Shown: piece by piece, positions 49,904 through 63,523 of the stretch | Position numbering within the stretch: position 1 is the stretch's first letter | Layout: each line of letters opens with the position of its first letter | Origin: Pomacea canaliculata | Taxonomy: Eukaryota > Mollusca > Gastropoda > Architaenioglossa > Ampullariidae | DNA length: 64,000 nt | Direction of reading: 5' to 3' | Assembly (NCBI RefSeq): GCF_003073045.1 | Contig: NC_037590.1 | Location: forward strand, 12,734,311 to 12,798,310 | Position numbers and translations under genes: made by a program | The notes under the pieces: model-generated | The model's database searches: none | Told to the model about the DNA's origin: nothing | What the model saw: only the letters and a program-made list of their open reading frames with translations

Positions 49904-50157
49904 TATGTGTACGTGCACGTGTGTGTCTGAACATTGTACTTAAATGCAAAGGGAGGCATCAATGAAAAGCACAGAGTGGATCTTGAAGAGTACAATCATC
50001 CACTCTTGTTAACTGACTCGCATTCTTTGTGTTCGCATAAAAACATCCATTCCTCCGTTTACTTTCTCAAACAACAACACCAACAACAACACACGCAAGC
50101 AAGCACACACAACACAGAAGGGTGAGCGCAGAGGCGGGAGGCTGCACACCATTAGTT

Positions 50158-50208
50158 ATGTTGTTTTTTGTTTGTTGTTGCTGTTGTTGTTGTTGTTGTT
50201 TGCTGTTT
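50158..50208. repeat. (TTG)n microsatellite
   Basis: A TTG/CTG trinucleotide run lies downstream of the STELLO-like gene, probably in its 3' UTR. A canonical AATAAA occurs at 50363-50368 and is a plausible poly(A) signal for that gene. Confidence 0.7.
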
Positions 50209-50369
50209 CAGTCAGATGTTAACCTAATTCTCATGAGTCATCATGCGGCGTTGCACACGCGTAAAAGATGGGGAAAAAAGACAACCATTGTAAACACTTT
50301 AAAAATATTTTAATTAATACTTTTACTTCAGGCGTAAATATGGATTGATCATGGTAAACATGAATAAAA

Positions 50370-51369
50370 GAATGAAAAGTTGGAATTCTCAATTACTTGC
50401 CTTTGCAATACGTGTAGATATTGACGATTAAACACACATATACTCGAAAACACGTGACCTCAAACCACTCTCCTTTCTCCTCCTACACAAAATTCAATGT
50501 CTTCGAAAATGTGTTTATACAATCAGAGAGATGTCATAAAAAATTATTTCTCCATTAATACCATCAATAATAGAAAGAGCAACAAGAGATAACGATATAA
50601 AAGTGACCAAAAAAGCGAACTGTTTCATCTGAAACTCCCCTGTCTATTACTTTTTCTTTCAAAACTCATAGTCTGCGACATGCGAACACTGGGTGTTTTC
50701 TGAAGATTTTTTTTTATGAAGCCAATGCAAGCAATGAAAGACAGTTCTGCTTTGCCTGTTTGTCGTCTGACACACCATAGCAAATGCAATGCAATGTTGT
50801 ATGAGTGTTATTTTTGATGTGACTATATATAAAATGTCATTATGAAAATGGATTTCTACAGTCAAAAGTATCACAGCAAGTTATCAGGATTCATAAATGT
50901 TCATAAACTTGTATCCCAGAAGACGATACTGAACTATCCTCAGGTATATTTATGTAACATTAACGTGATTTGTCCTTTATGAACTTTCACAATATTTAAA
51001 ACATAAATTCGCGCCCGACATAATAAAGTCTCATGTTCTAACTCTAGATGCTAGAAACTAGGTGCTAGAGGGCATCTAAACTAGGCCTAATATACAAATT
51101 AATGTTTACTACAACCTATGTACCTATATTAGATTAACGATAAAAATACATTAACTTTAATTCCGCGCAAGTGATCAAAATTACATGACTATCAATTTTG
51201 GACAAACATGACGGAAATGTATGGATATCAGTTTTCAGACAAGTAATAAAACTACAGAAACATTACATCCATTTCAGATACAAAAATAATATTTAAAAAA
51301 TCACGTTAACTTTCATTATCAGACGAAGCGCGAAAATAACGATTCATCGTTTACTTTGAAATCCACCTT
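50370..51369. other. Convergent 3' intergenic interval
   Basis: This is AT-rich sequence between the 3' end of the STELLO-like gene (plus) and the Hsp70 gene (minus). It probably holds the Hsp70 3' UTR. No gene or canonical minus-strand hexamer was picked out with confidence. Confidence 0.4.
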
Positions 51370-54290
<2,921 letters not shown>

Positions 54291-54807
54291 GACCTCTAAC
54301 CTCTGTGCCTTGTTTTCGTTCAGCGTTGTACGGTCGATTTAGGTGTACTCCCTCTATATACTCTGGTAGCAAACTTTTCCTCTGTATAGTTGTACTTTGA
54401 CAGCTAGCGTGGGAATTTTTAAAGTCTCTGTTGAACATTAAGATGCAGGATGAAATAAAAGTCCAGAATGTTGTAGTCAGTGGTTTAAATAAAATTGAGG
54501 TGGTGACGAGAGAGTGAGAGAGAGAACAGCAGAAAGAGAAGACAAGTCTGGATGTATCTGTGTCTCTTTCTCTCTGTTAATTCAGCAGTGCCAGAAACAG
54601 ACAATAGTCTGCATGTAAACAATGTCAGGTATTGCATAAGACTCGGCTTATATCATAAATCACAACAGAACAGCGCCATGTGCTCACACAGTCGCAGTGA
54701 CACGGTAAATGAGGCAAATACATATTCATGAGGCGAGCTATATTTATCATCCAATCAGATAAGAAAACAAGGGTCTTTCCAATAGAGGTGTTCTCTAACC
54801 TACTTAC

Positions 54808-54920
54808 CGAAAATAGACTGAGCGCACTGTGTGGCTTGAGATTGATCAGCGTCGTACAGCAAACTGAAGACTGTCGTCCGCTTGTTGGAGGAAGTATTTT
54901 ATTCTTGATTGTAAGGCTCG
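54808..54920 (-). other. Predicted 5' UTR exon of the Hsp70 gene
   Basis: On the minus strand ATTTTCG is followed by GTAAGTAGG, a near-perfect donor at 54807. A TATA-like ATAAATAT lies around 54951-54958, about 30 bases above the presumed start. The intron would end at one of several AG sites between about 54440 and 54310. The unfolded-protein-response sites then fall at about -75 and upward. Confidence 0.45.
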
Positions 54921-54995
54921 TCGTAATTGACTAGGAATCCTCACCCACAGATATTTATCATAGTGGTTACATCAGTTTGCTGGTCAAGTCACAGT

Positions 54996-55014
54996 CGTGG
55001 CATACGACGATTGG
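54996..55014 (-). promoter_or_regulatory. ERSE (CCAAT-N9-CCACG)
   Basis: The plus strand reads CGTGG, nine bases, then ATTGG. On the minus strand this is CCAAT-N9-CCACG, the exact ER stress response element bound by NF-Y plus ATF6 or XBP1. It lies upstream of a gene that encodes an ER chaperone and is oriented with that gene, close to a TATA-like box and predicted leader exon. Confidence 0.75.
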
Positions 55015-55044
55015 CTGTGAAGAAAATGGAATCACGCAATTAGC

Positions 55045-55133
55045 TGACGTAATGGTCGCCATTCCCGATAAAGAAGCAGTAAGGACACGTCGCACAAAGT
55101 AATGATGCAAGTCTAAACGTAAGAGTGACGTGG
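55045..55133 (-). promoter_or_regulatory. Further stress-type sites: CRE-like, CARE and UPRE
   Basis: Three motifs lie just above the ERSE. TGACGTAA at 55045-55052 is an ATF/CRE-like site. TGATGCAA at 55103-55110 matches the C/EBP-ATF response element bound by ATF4. TGACGTGG at 55126-55133 matches the UPRE core bound by XBP1 and ATF6. Each is short and could arise by chance, but they cluster within 140 bases together with an exact ERSE upstream of an ER Hsp70 gene. Confidence 0.55.
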
Positions 55134-55235
55134 TGGAACAGCGCGTGCTCTGAACTCGAACGCCACCCCGCCCCTAGTTCTCTCTCGATCTCTTTCTCCT
55201 TCCCTCTCTCTCTCATAGAATATGAAATTCTTTAA

Positions 55236-55290
55236 AAGGTGTCATCATCATCATCATATCTCTCTCTCTCTCTCTCACACACACACAAGA
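55236..55290. repeat. (CAT)n, (CT)n, (AC)n compound microsatellite
   Basis: Successive runs of CATCATCATC, TCTCTCTCTC and ACACACACAC are present. Confidence 0.85.
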
Positions 55291-55490
55291 AAAATATGAA
55301 AAAAAATTATTTAAAGGTATCATCATTATCACCACCATCATCTACTGTACATTTCAACATTCATTTCAGTTTAGTTCAGTTCAGTCATTTGATCCTCACT
55401 TATCGTTAAGAGGACTGAATGGATGCAGAAGCCAACAAGGTTCTTTTCGGGCGCGTTTACCGAGGGGGGCAGTCAAATTCTGCATTATTG

Positions 55491-55630
55491 TGAGGTCATC
55501 AATTCAGTGAAAGTTGGGGGTCATGGGTTCAGCTCTCTTCTTTCTTCATGTGGTATCTGTTTACAGGGGTAGTTTCCTTGCAGTGATATAACCTTAGTTG
55601 CTGGTTCGGCGTAAAATACTAATTTCCCCC
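55491..55630 (+). mobile_element. SINE-like remnant
   Basis: A B-box-like GGGTTCAGCTCTC is followed by GTGGTATCTGTTTACAGGGG, TGATATAACCTTAGTTGCTG and GGTTCGGCGTAAAATACTAA, then a C-rich tail and TATATATA. The body and the GGCGTAAAA-plus-C-run ending recall dispersed molluscan SINEs. No target-site duplication was seen. Confidence 0.45.
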
Positions 55631-55639
55631 CCCTCTATA

Positions 55640-56570
55640 TATATAATCAACTTTTTCGGAATGTTATTGACGATTTCAGTTGCAGATGCCTGTATACTCG
55701 AGTAAGTCGTGAAATTTTGTTTACCTTTGGGAGTAATGCTGGTACAAGTTCAGAGAAAACCATGAGTTCTTTTAAAGGGTGTATTTATTATTATTTTTAC
55801 AGACATGCACACGTCAACCACACTTTTGGGATAGTGTATTTGTACACAGATCTGATCCACTCCCCTCCACTCCATTTCCGCGGTTATTTATAGTGCGCCG
55901 ATAGTGGGTTTCGATAGCGAGGACAGACAAAGGGAAAGTACTCTGTATCTCTTGCATACAGCGTCTGTATTGATTATCTTTCTTTGCCCACCAGCGGATG
56001 CCGCACTTATCCTGGATTTTACGTCTATTTTACTTCACAATACTTTACAATAGCGATAAACATTCATAATAAATTGCCATCGCTTCAAATACTAATAAGC
56101 TTCTTGTCACTAATTTTTTACCTGTTTGCTGCTCTCGAGTGTTTGTACTATGTGAGGGAATTTTCTCTACCTTTGATAGCGGTTTTGGGTTTTGGTTTTT
56201 GTTGCTGTTGTTGTTGTTGTTTTTTTGTTTTTTTTGTTTTGTTTTGTTTTTTTTTTTTGTGTGCTAAAAATGTACATTTGTAAATTTGGAGTTACCACTG
56301 CTATTTTCTTCGAACTACGCTCTTTTAGTAGATAGTTCTACTATGTTCAGTGGACATCTTGTTTGTGTCGGATGCTGCGTCGCATGATCTCCAGTGATAT
56401 ATATACACGAGTGCTCCTCAAAGAACATCACTAAAATTACTTTGATAGTATTTTTCATTATAATTATTTTCCTGTGTGTTTTGTGTTTTATCTATGTCAG
56501 GCTGTGGAAGCCATTGGTGGGTTGAGATTTGCTGCTGTACGTTTTTGCTATGACAATACCTTGCATCTGT
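55640..56570. other. AT-rich intergenic segment before the first tRNA-Ala
   Basis: No gene is recognised. A T-rich run with (TTG)n lies at about 56198-56260 and generates a false Cys/Phe-rich open frame. Confidence 0.5.
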
Positions 56571-56580
56571 CATATCAGGC

Positions 56581-56653
56581 GGGGATGTAGCTCAAATGGT
56601 AGAGCGCTCGCTTAGCATGCGAGAGGTACGGGGATCGATACCCCGCATCTCCA
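56581..56653 (+). tRNA. tRNA-Ala(AGC), copy 1
   Basis: This is a standard 73-base gene. The acceptor GGGGATG pairs with CATCTCC and includes the G3-U70 wobble that identifies alanine tRNA. The A box is TAGCTCAAATGG, the anticodon loop TTAGCAT has anticodon AGC, and the B box is GGGATCGATACCC. The discriminator is A. A CTTTTAG run follows within 20 bases. It is identical over its length to the two other copies in the window. Confidence 0.97.
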
Positions 56654-56659
56654 AATGTT

Positions 56660-58984
56660 CTTTTAGTTTTTGTAAATATGTATTTTTTTTAATTTCAAGT
56701 TTGTTTTGCTTTGTTTTGTTTACATTGTCTGCACCGAGATGATGTTGGCATTCATGACGATCGTATCATATGTGTTCAATTGAACAGAAAAGCGAGCAGA
56801 GGATAAGAGAGCGGCAAGAAGTATAAGAATTGAGAGGAGGGGAAAATGAAGGCGACTTGATAAACTTCATTGATAGGTTTCCTCTCACTTCTGGTAACGA
56901 GTTTGGGTTGACCTTCGCTGCCAACTTTATTTTCATTTTTAGTCCCTGCATTTGCTGGATACATGACACACAGCTGCTGCCCTGTTGACGCGTCGTAACG
57001 CGAACCTTCACCTCGCCTTGTCCGCTGCAGGACCAGCCAATAACTTCCAACAGCTAGGCCCCCTCTACGTACCGGCCTGCGCCCAGATTTCTGGAGTCCG
57101 CCCTGAGGACTGATTTTTAACAGATCTGGCATGGTGTCAGCTATGAATGGCAGCAAAAGCCCCTAACGACGTAGGGGAAACAATTATTGTCATAGTTTGC
57201 TCTCGCCTTCCAACCCTCAATTATGTCACCCTTCCCCCTCCCTTTCCCTTCAATTCCGTTTAAGCCCTTCATCTTCAGCTACTCCCTACCCCCACTTCAC
57301 CATCCCTCCACCTCCTCCTCACTCAGCGACCTCTCGTCCCGAAACTTCTGATCTCGGTGCGCTGCTGTCTTGACTCATGCATTCTTTGTCAACACTTTTC
57401 TCGTCATGACGCGAACCCGAAGGGAGCGAAAGAGAAGGAAGACGATTTTTTTTTTCTTCTTTTCGTGTGTTGTGTTTTTATAGCTATTAATCCTATTTGG
57501 CACGGAGGGGAAGGACAATTTCTCGCCAGGGCTCGGGCGGACGAAAGCTGGGCATTGTAAGGTAGCACCACACCAACGAAATTGCAGAATCCACCGCCGA
57601 AGACTTTCTCTGAGGGAACTTCACAAACGTTAATGGGGCCTCATTACTTAAAACTCAATATTCCTGGCCGTGTTGTCTTGTGCCCACGCTGAATGGCTCG
57701 TAGGCGCCTTTACAAACTTCCCCTCCACCCCTGCTGGGCCGTATTTGTCCAAATCGGCCCGAGCTAAACTTGCAGGGCTAAGTGACTGGGATGAGTTGCT
57801 TGGCGTGAACCGAGCGGCCATTGACGAGAACACAGCGGGATGGCGTTGGCCCTGGGCTTCTTCGACGAGCCTTTCAACTGCACCCTTTTTTTCTAAGAGA
57901 GCTCCGCGATGCGCGATTCGAACCCTTTCCCCCCTTCCCACACACACACCCATCCACCCTTTCTTCGTTTTCCCCCTGTCTGGGGTCGGAAAGCGGCCCG
58001 CCGGGCTGCAAGACTGAACCAAAAAAAAAAAAAAGTCGATCCCAGGATGTGGAGAAAAGGCGCCGAGGCAAATAGTCTCACAACGTTCTTACATGGCCTC
58101 TCATTTTGCCCCATCACCAAAACAAAAACTGGTGTCTCTGTTTGTCTTGGCAATTTGCATCGGAGGGGAGGAGGGTCTCTCGCTCGATCCTCTTTACAGA
58201 CAAAAAAGACATGGCGAGCTTCTCTTTTAGTACATGTGGACACCACTCAAGCGCGAGTGGGAGCAAACTGGAATTAAGATCATTTCCATCGACTTTGATG
58301 TACCCGATCTGCATAGTAACCTACACCGTCGTTTCTTCGCTCCAAAATAACGGAGCGACGCGGCGGAGGAAGAGCTAGGTCAGAAGGTAATTAAGACAGG
58401 ATGGGGTTTCATCTATAAACTACACACGCACTGCAGCTGGGCAAATTAGCCGTGCATTTTAATAGGGCGATGCATAGGCTTATTCTCAGCATTCAATTTA
58501 CTTCAATTTTCACTCATGTCCATCAAAGAGAGAGCTGCTGGAACTAGGCCAAATGAAAACACATGCCCAACTTCAATTTTCTCACCTCCCTCTGACATCT
58601 CACTTTTCTTCCTTTTTTTCCGGAGGGTTAGGAAGGAGGGACTGAAAGCTTTTGCAAGCTTTGCTTTTCATAATTCCACTTCGCTGTTCATACACAGTGC
58701 CCCTTTTCACGCCTGACAAGCAGAACATCTACGATTCTGAGAAGAGGGACCTGGGGCTCGTCCGGGCCTGAAAGGGTCATGTAGCTTGCGCGTAACTCGA
58801 AACAGGTTTCTTTCGTCCGCATACCCCTTGCTTTCCTTCCACATGTGCTTTGCGAATGAGTGGTGCTTGATGATGATGTTTTCCCTCGTCTGCAAAGAGA
58901 TGATATTGATATGGCTGATATGCCCGAGATCGTTAAGAAAAAAAGAGATGAGTGTGTCAGTTCATTATTATCCCTTTTAAGAAG
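56660..58984. other. GC-rich, repeat-poor non-coding blocks
   Basis: Most of 57000-58900 has high G+C and CpG for this window, few simple repeats, and overlapping open frames on both strands with no recognisable domain. The frames at about 57648-58277 overlap in several registers, which argues against coding. The segment around 58390-58560 has AT-rich homeodomain-like cores (GGTAATTAAG, GCAAATTAGC, TTTTAATAGG) within otherwise complex sequence. It may be conserved regulatory DNA; this cannot be tested from one sequence. Confidence 0.3.
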
Positions 58985-58992
58985 GACTAAGT

Positions 58993-59253
58993 CAGTGGTC
59001 TCAAACTCATATTAGCATGAGGGCCGCAGTGGAAAGTAACAGCCAGTCAGCGGGCCGCACCACGAAAAGAAAATGTTTTTTTTCATTAAATTTTACGAAC
59101 ACTACTGTCACTGCAGTTAAATATTATTAATGACATTTAGTGTAGTTTATTACATGCACAGGCAAGTTTAGTTTATTAAAATAAGTTGATAACGGGGTAA
59201 TTTTCACTGCGGCACAAAAATTCGGCCCGCGGGCCGCGTGTTTGAGACCCCTG
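58993..59253. mobile_element. hAT-type MITE with intact target-site duplication
   Basis: The element is 261 bp. It begins CAGTGGTCTCAAACTC and ends GTGTTTGAGACCCCTG, giving 16-base terminal inverted repeats with two mismatches. The subterminal GGGCCGC and GGCCCGCGGGCCGCG blocks are typical of hAT (Charlie-like) non-autonomous elements. It is flanked on both sides by the identical 8-bp sequence GACTAAGT (58985-58992 and 59254-59261), the duplication length made by hAT transposases. The interior is AT-rich and non-coding, so any transposase must have acted in trans. Confidence 0.9.
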
Positions 59254-59329
59254 GACTAAGTGAAAGGTTAGGCCCAGCTAAAGCTCTCATCCTGCGCGCT
59301 CGCGCGAGCTTCTCTGTGTGTGTGACTTT

Positions 59330-59530
59330 AAATAAGTAAAGCCGATAACTGAGTGAGTAGAGTACGAGACTACCTACCACTTTCATGGGTAGAGGGTTCT
59401 CCTATCTCTAGCACTCAGACAGGGTAACCTGGGACAATTTTAACCAACTATTCAGGCCACTTAGTCATTAACCCCTGTATAATGTACAGTGAGACCGAGT
59501 GTACTCCATTCATTTCGATAATAGTCGGTC
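59330..59530 (+). repeat. Possible tRNA-derived SINE remnant
   Basis: Reading plus, GATAACTGAGTGAGTAGAGT resembles an A box and AGAGGGTTCTCCTATCTC a decayed B box, about 30 bases apart. The following ~100 bases have a dispersed-repeat look (ACAGGGTAACCTGGGACAAT). The ends are unclear. Confidence 0.3.
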
Positions 59531-59534
59531 ACTC

Positions 59535-60170
59535 TCGAAAACGCGTCTCCCCATTCAAGGATTTAAATTTTAGAACAAATGGCAGTAAGGCAAGTGCTGC
59601 TCTGTAGAGAGCAAGCATAATGTTGAAACAATGTCTACAAAGCTCATCTCACTCCAAGAGACCAATAAAAACACAGATATCGAAAAAAACAGGTTAAAAA
59701 TAAATAAAGATAAATAGCTTTTTTAATAACTTGTGCATCTTCTCAATATACCCTACTATTAACGTCTACACATAGGTGGGATGAATCTGTAAATGTGGTC
59801 ACAGGAAGAAGTTGCATACAAACATACGTTTTTATTGCTCGTAATATCTGTCGATTTAGAGTAGGTAGGGAAGGGGAGAGAATATCTATATAGCTATATA
59901 TATAAAGCTTTATTATAGCCGAGCAGCTTTTCCTGTAAACAGGTGGCACAAGGCATAGAGAGAGAGAGAAAGAGAAAGCGTGTCCGAGACGAGATTTGAA
60001 CTTACCAGGACGACTTCAATACTGACATAGATACACGCACATGCGTCTGTGGTGTGTGTGTTTGCATGGTGGGTCTGTGGAAGAAAAGTGTATGCAATCG
60101 TTCATAGATGCGTTGTGTGTGCAAATGTGTGTGCGCGTGCTTTTGAACTTTGAACTTGATGCTGAAGAGA
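59535..60170. other. AT-rich intergenic segment with GA and GT tracts
   Basis: No gene is recognised. A (GA)n run lies at about 59958-59980 and GT-rich sequence at about 60048-60140. Confidence 0.45.
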
Positions 60171-60860
60171 TTAGCACAGCTCTTGTCTCCTCTACACGTC
60201 CCCTCCCTGTCCCTCCCTCTGGCCGCGCGCTAATTAGAGCTAATCATGCCGCATGGCTCGCCGCCTTGAAAGGGGCTGGCGGGGCACTGTAGGGTCGCGC
60301 GGCCACAAAAGGAGCATGGCGTCCACACCGCTCTCCCTTCACCCGCTGCTCTTTGGCCAGGGGCCTTTACTCGCGAATTGACCGGAAAATTGTTGGCATT
60401 CTCATGTTCTCCCCCACCTCCACACCCCAATACCATGCCCCCCCCCCTCTCTCTCTCCTACGCCGTGAACACACACACAAAAAAAAAGGATCGTAGTCTT
60501 CTAGGGCAGTGCAATCCATCAGCAAAAAAAAAAAGGGGCCGGTCTCTAACGAGGTGGTTGGAAAGGGATTGTACTCGTCCTTCGACTCCCCCTCCCAGCC
60601 CAACATACTTTTCGAAGGATGAAAATCTCTGGTGAGACTCTAACGAGGTGATTGTACGAGTGTTGGTGAGGGCGTCGAGAAGAGTGCTCATGGGGACACC
60701 CGGATGGTCGGTCGCGTCACCTGCCCCTGGATGGCCTCTCTAGCGGGACCTTGCAGTCACATCTTATTGGGGTGGGGATGTGGAAGGGGAATCGCGTGGT
60801 TCCTTGGTCTTGCCGGGGAGTTTATAGGCCTCGAACGCTCGTCTCAACAAAGGTAAAAGA
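60170..60860. other. GC-rich non-coding block with homeodomain-like sites
   Basis: GC-rich, CpG-containing sequence includes GCTAATTAGAGCTAATCATG (60229-60248), with two TAAT cores. Overlapping open frames on both strands show no domain. It could be a promoter or enhancer of a gene outside the window. Confidence 0.25.
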
Positions 60861-62776
60861 GAGAGAGAGTCTTTATAGGGCGTGTATGATTATGTACAGG
60901 TCGGTGAAAAAAACACACACGCGCTCTCACACACAGATGTTGTAAATAAAGGTTTCATGTTGATGAGTTGCTCTATTTTGTGTCTTTAAAGAACCGTAAG
61001 GTGTGAAAAATGACAGAAAAATGGAAAATGCCATCACACCGTTCTTTCCAATTGTTCTCTTCCTATCAAGTTCTCTAAATGCTCATTCTCGCAGTCCGCA
61101 AGGAGAACGAATAGAAGGAGAAATAATGGAGAACGATGAAATACAAAAGAAAAATGAATTTAAAAAAATAACGTTGCTGTGGTGTGTGTTGGAACGACAA
61201 GAGCGTTTTATGATGCAATCTTGCAAGTGGCGGAGCTGAGAGGATGATGGGCCCTCGCCGTTATTTCGTTTATAGCGCCTGGCAGTCTGTGTGGCACCTT
61301 TGTGCCTAGATTCTCACTTTTGTTTTCATCACTTTATTTTTTCTGTTTACTTCTGTGTTCTAATTCTGACCCCTCCACGGTCCCAAAGGAGTGGTCATTC
61401 ATTTGTCCTTCTGTCTTTCTCTCCTATTGGAGTCCTAATGGTGTCGCTTTAGTGTTCTTGTCCTCGTTGTTGCTGTTGTTGTTGTTCATCAATCACTTTC
61501 TACCAACACACACACACACTATTAATTATATTTCCATGCCTCCATTCAGTTGATTTATGACATTATGCTGCCTTATTGGTGGTATTCTGCTAATTTATAT
61601 GCGTCTAGGCGACCAACCTCTTTAACTCTTGAATTTTATTTTTTTTTTAAAATACCACACACAACGACCTAAACACTTGGCAGCGCACAAACAACGGGTG
61701 AGATAGGATTGCGGGTGGACGTGACGCACATTACTGTCCATCAAACGGCAGTCCCAGAGACAATTATGTTTTCACGCGCAACTACGAATATTACCCTTCA
61801 CCTCACAAAACAAAAATAGTGATCAACATGGGATAGTTAGGTGTAACGGTATTCTTCTTGTCGCCTTCCTGCCGAAAATGACACGAACTGAAACGGTCCG
61901 AGAAATTATATATTTAAGACGTTCGACCCACCATGATGCCACAAACACATCTCCGCGACTTCGAGACTGGCAAGCTCGGTCTCCTTGCCTGCATCTGAGT
62001 GTTTTTGTTTACAAGAATTTGTATCAACGTACGTTATACAGATATACACTGTCCGGTTGGACTCGCTTTCGTGCTTATCACGGTTACAATGTCGGCGCAG
62101 ATTACAACATCATCCCTTGTGTAGTTTGAATGGCGAAGTGCTATTAGTTAATTAAGTTAAATAAATTAAATAATTACCGTTATAATATTATCTGATTTTA
62201 CAACTGACTACTGTATACCCTCGGATAAATGATATACATCTTTATCACTCTTAAATGTCTCAAACAAAGGCAGCTGTAGAATATTTTTGTCAAGCTTAAT
62301 TTGTAAACCTTTTCGCCCTGACCCCCAGGCATGTTGACAGTGAACAAATAAATGTTGACAGGATGTACAAATAGATGAGAATTAATGTCAAACATGTTTC
62401 ATTTTTTTTCTTTTTTTTGTATTTAAGGACGACAAAAATCAAGGAAAAATTAAAACACAATGAGAAAAAATGTCCGAAAGAAAGAACTTCTTTGTGTCTC
62501 TCTCCTCCTCCCCTCTTCCCCTGACCTCAACTTTCTACTTTCTCTCTTTCTCCTACATAATATAGGAAGAGGTTAGTTTACGAAATGTCTGGAGAAATGG
62601 TGATTCAACGAGTGGTTATTAGATGCTCGTTTGCTGTTGCTACCTCGGAAATGATCTCTTTTTCGCAGCAGTGGTCTCCTGCACAGAAAATAATTCCTTG
62701 GGAGAATAGAAAGACGGTGAGACCACAGACAGTAAGCACCAGGTAGATACCAGTCTAAACCCTTGACAATTCAATC
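60861..62776. other. Intergenic region
   Basis: No gene is recognised. Open frames at 61003-61239, 61302-61553 and 61878-62129 lack domains and splice partners. A (TTG)n and (AC)n pair lies near 61465-61520, and poly(T) near 61637 and 62403. Confidence 0.45.
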
Positions 62777-62849
62777 GGGGATGTAGCTCAAATGGTAGAG
62801 CGCTCGCTTAGCATGCGAGAGGTACGGGGATCGATACCCCGCATCTCCA
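62777..62849 (+). tRNA. tRNA-Ala(AGC), copy 2
   Basis: Identical in sequence and fold to the copies at 56581-56653 and 63451-63523, with anticodon AGC and G3-U70. The flanks differ from copy 1. A TTTTT run follows within 15 bases. Confidence 0.97.
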
Positions 62850-63450
62850 TGAAGGTTTTTGGTTTTTATTTTGATGCATCTGATGTCAGACCTCTTCTAG
62901 GAAGGAAAGTAGTTTTATTTTAAATTATGTGTTCTATTTCTGACTGTTTTATTTTAAATGCTGTATAATCTCGCCTGTTTACAACAGCAGAGCTATCATT
63001 TTGTGTCGGTATTTTCATTTCTTACTGTTATGCAACAGATTTGTACAAGGATCGAGATAGGTATTTCTTCTGCATTTTATTTTAGAGGAAAACCGTAAAG
63101 TAATAATGAGGCATAGACAGGAAAGTTACACAGGAACCCTACTTTAGCGTTTTGATTGGTCACATGACTCATTGGCTTAATCTTGCCTCTAAGTAGAATC
63201 GGTGATTCTGATGAGCGTCTGCTACGTTTCAGTAAATGTTTTTGTCTGCTTGATTTGAAGAGTCAACATACAGTACTAATAAGCAGCTTTCATAAATATT
63301 ATAAACAATAGCAATAACTTGTATAAAAATTACCAATGAAAAGTTTTATTTACAGGCTACAAAGTGGTGTAGAAATTTAGGGTAATTTCTGACAACGATA
63401 CGAAGACTTCTATAAGATTTATAGAAAAAGAGGAAAAAGATAAAAACATA

Positions 63451-63523
63451 TGGAGATGCGGGGTATCGATCCCCGTACCTCTCGCATGCTAAGCGAGCGC
63501 TCTACCATTTGAGCTACATCCCC
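63451..63523 (-). tRNA. tRNA-Ala(AGC), copy 3
   Basis: The same 73-base gene on the opposite strand, convergent with copy 2 about 600 bases away. A minus-strand TTTTT run follows the 3' end within about 10 bases. The flanks are not shared with the other copies. Confidence 0.97.

Noticed and set aside
57646-58277. Several overlapping open frames of 80-125 codons on both strands
   Set aside because: They overlap in many registers, show no domain, splice signal or start context, and are explained by the high G+C content of the block.
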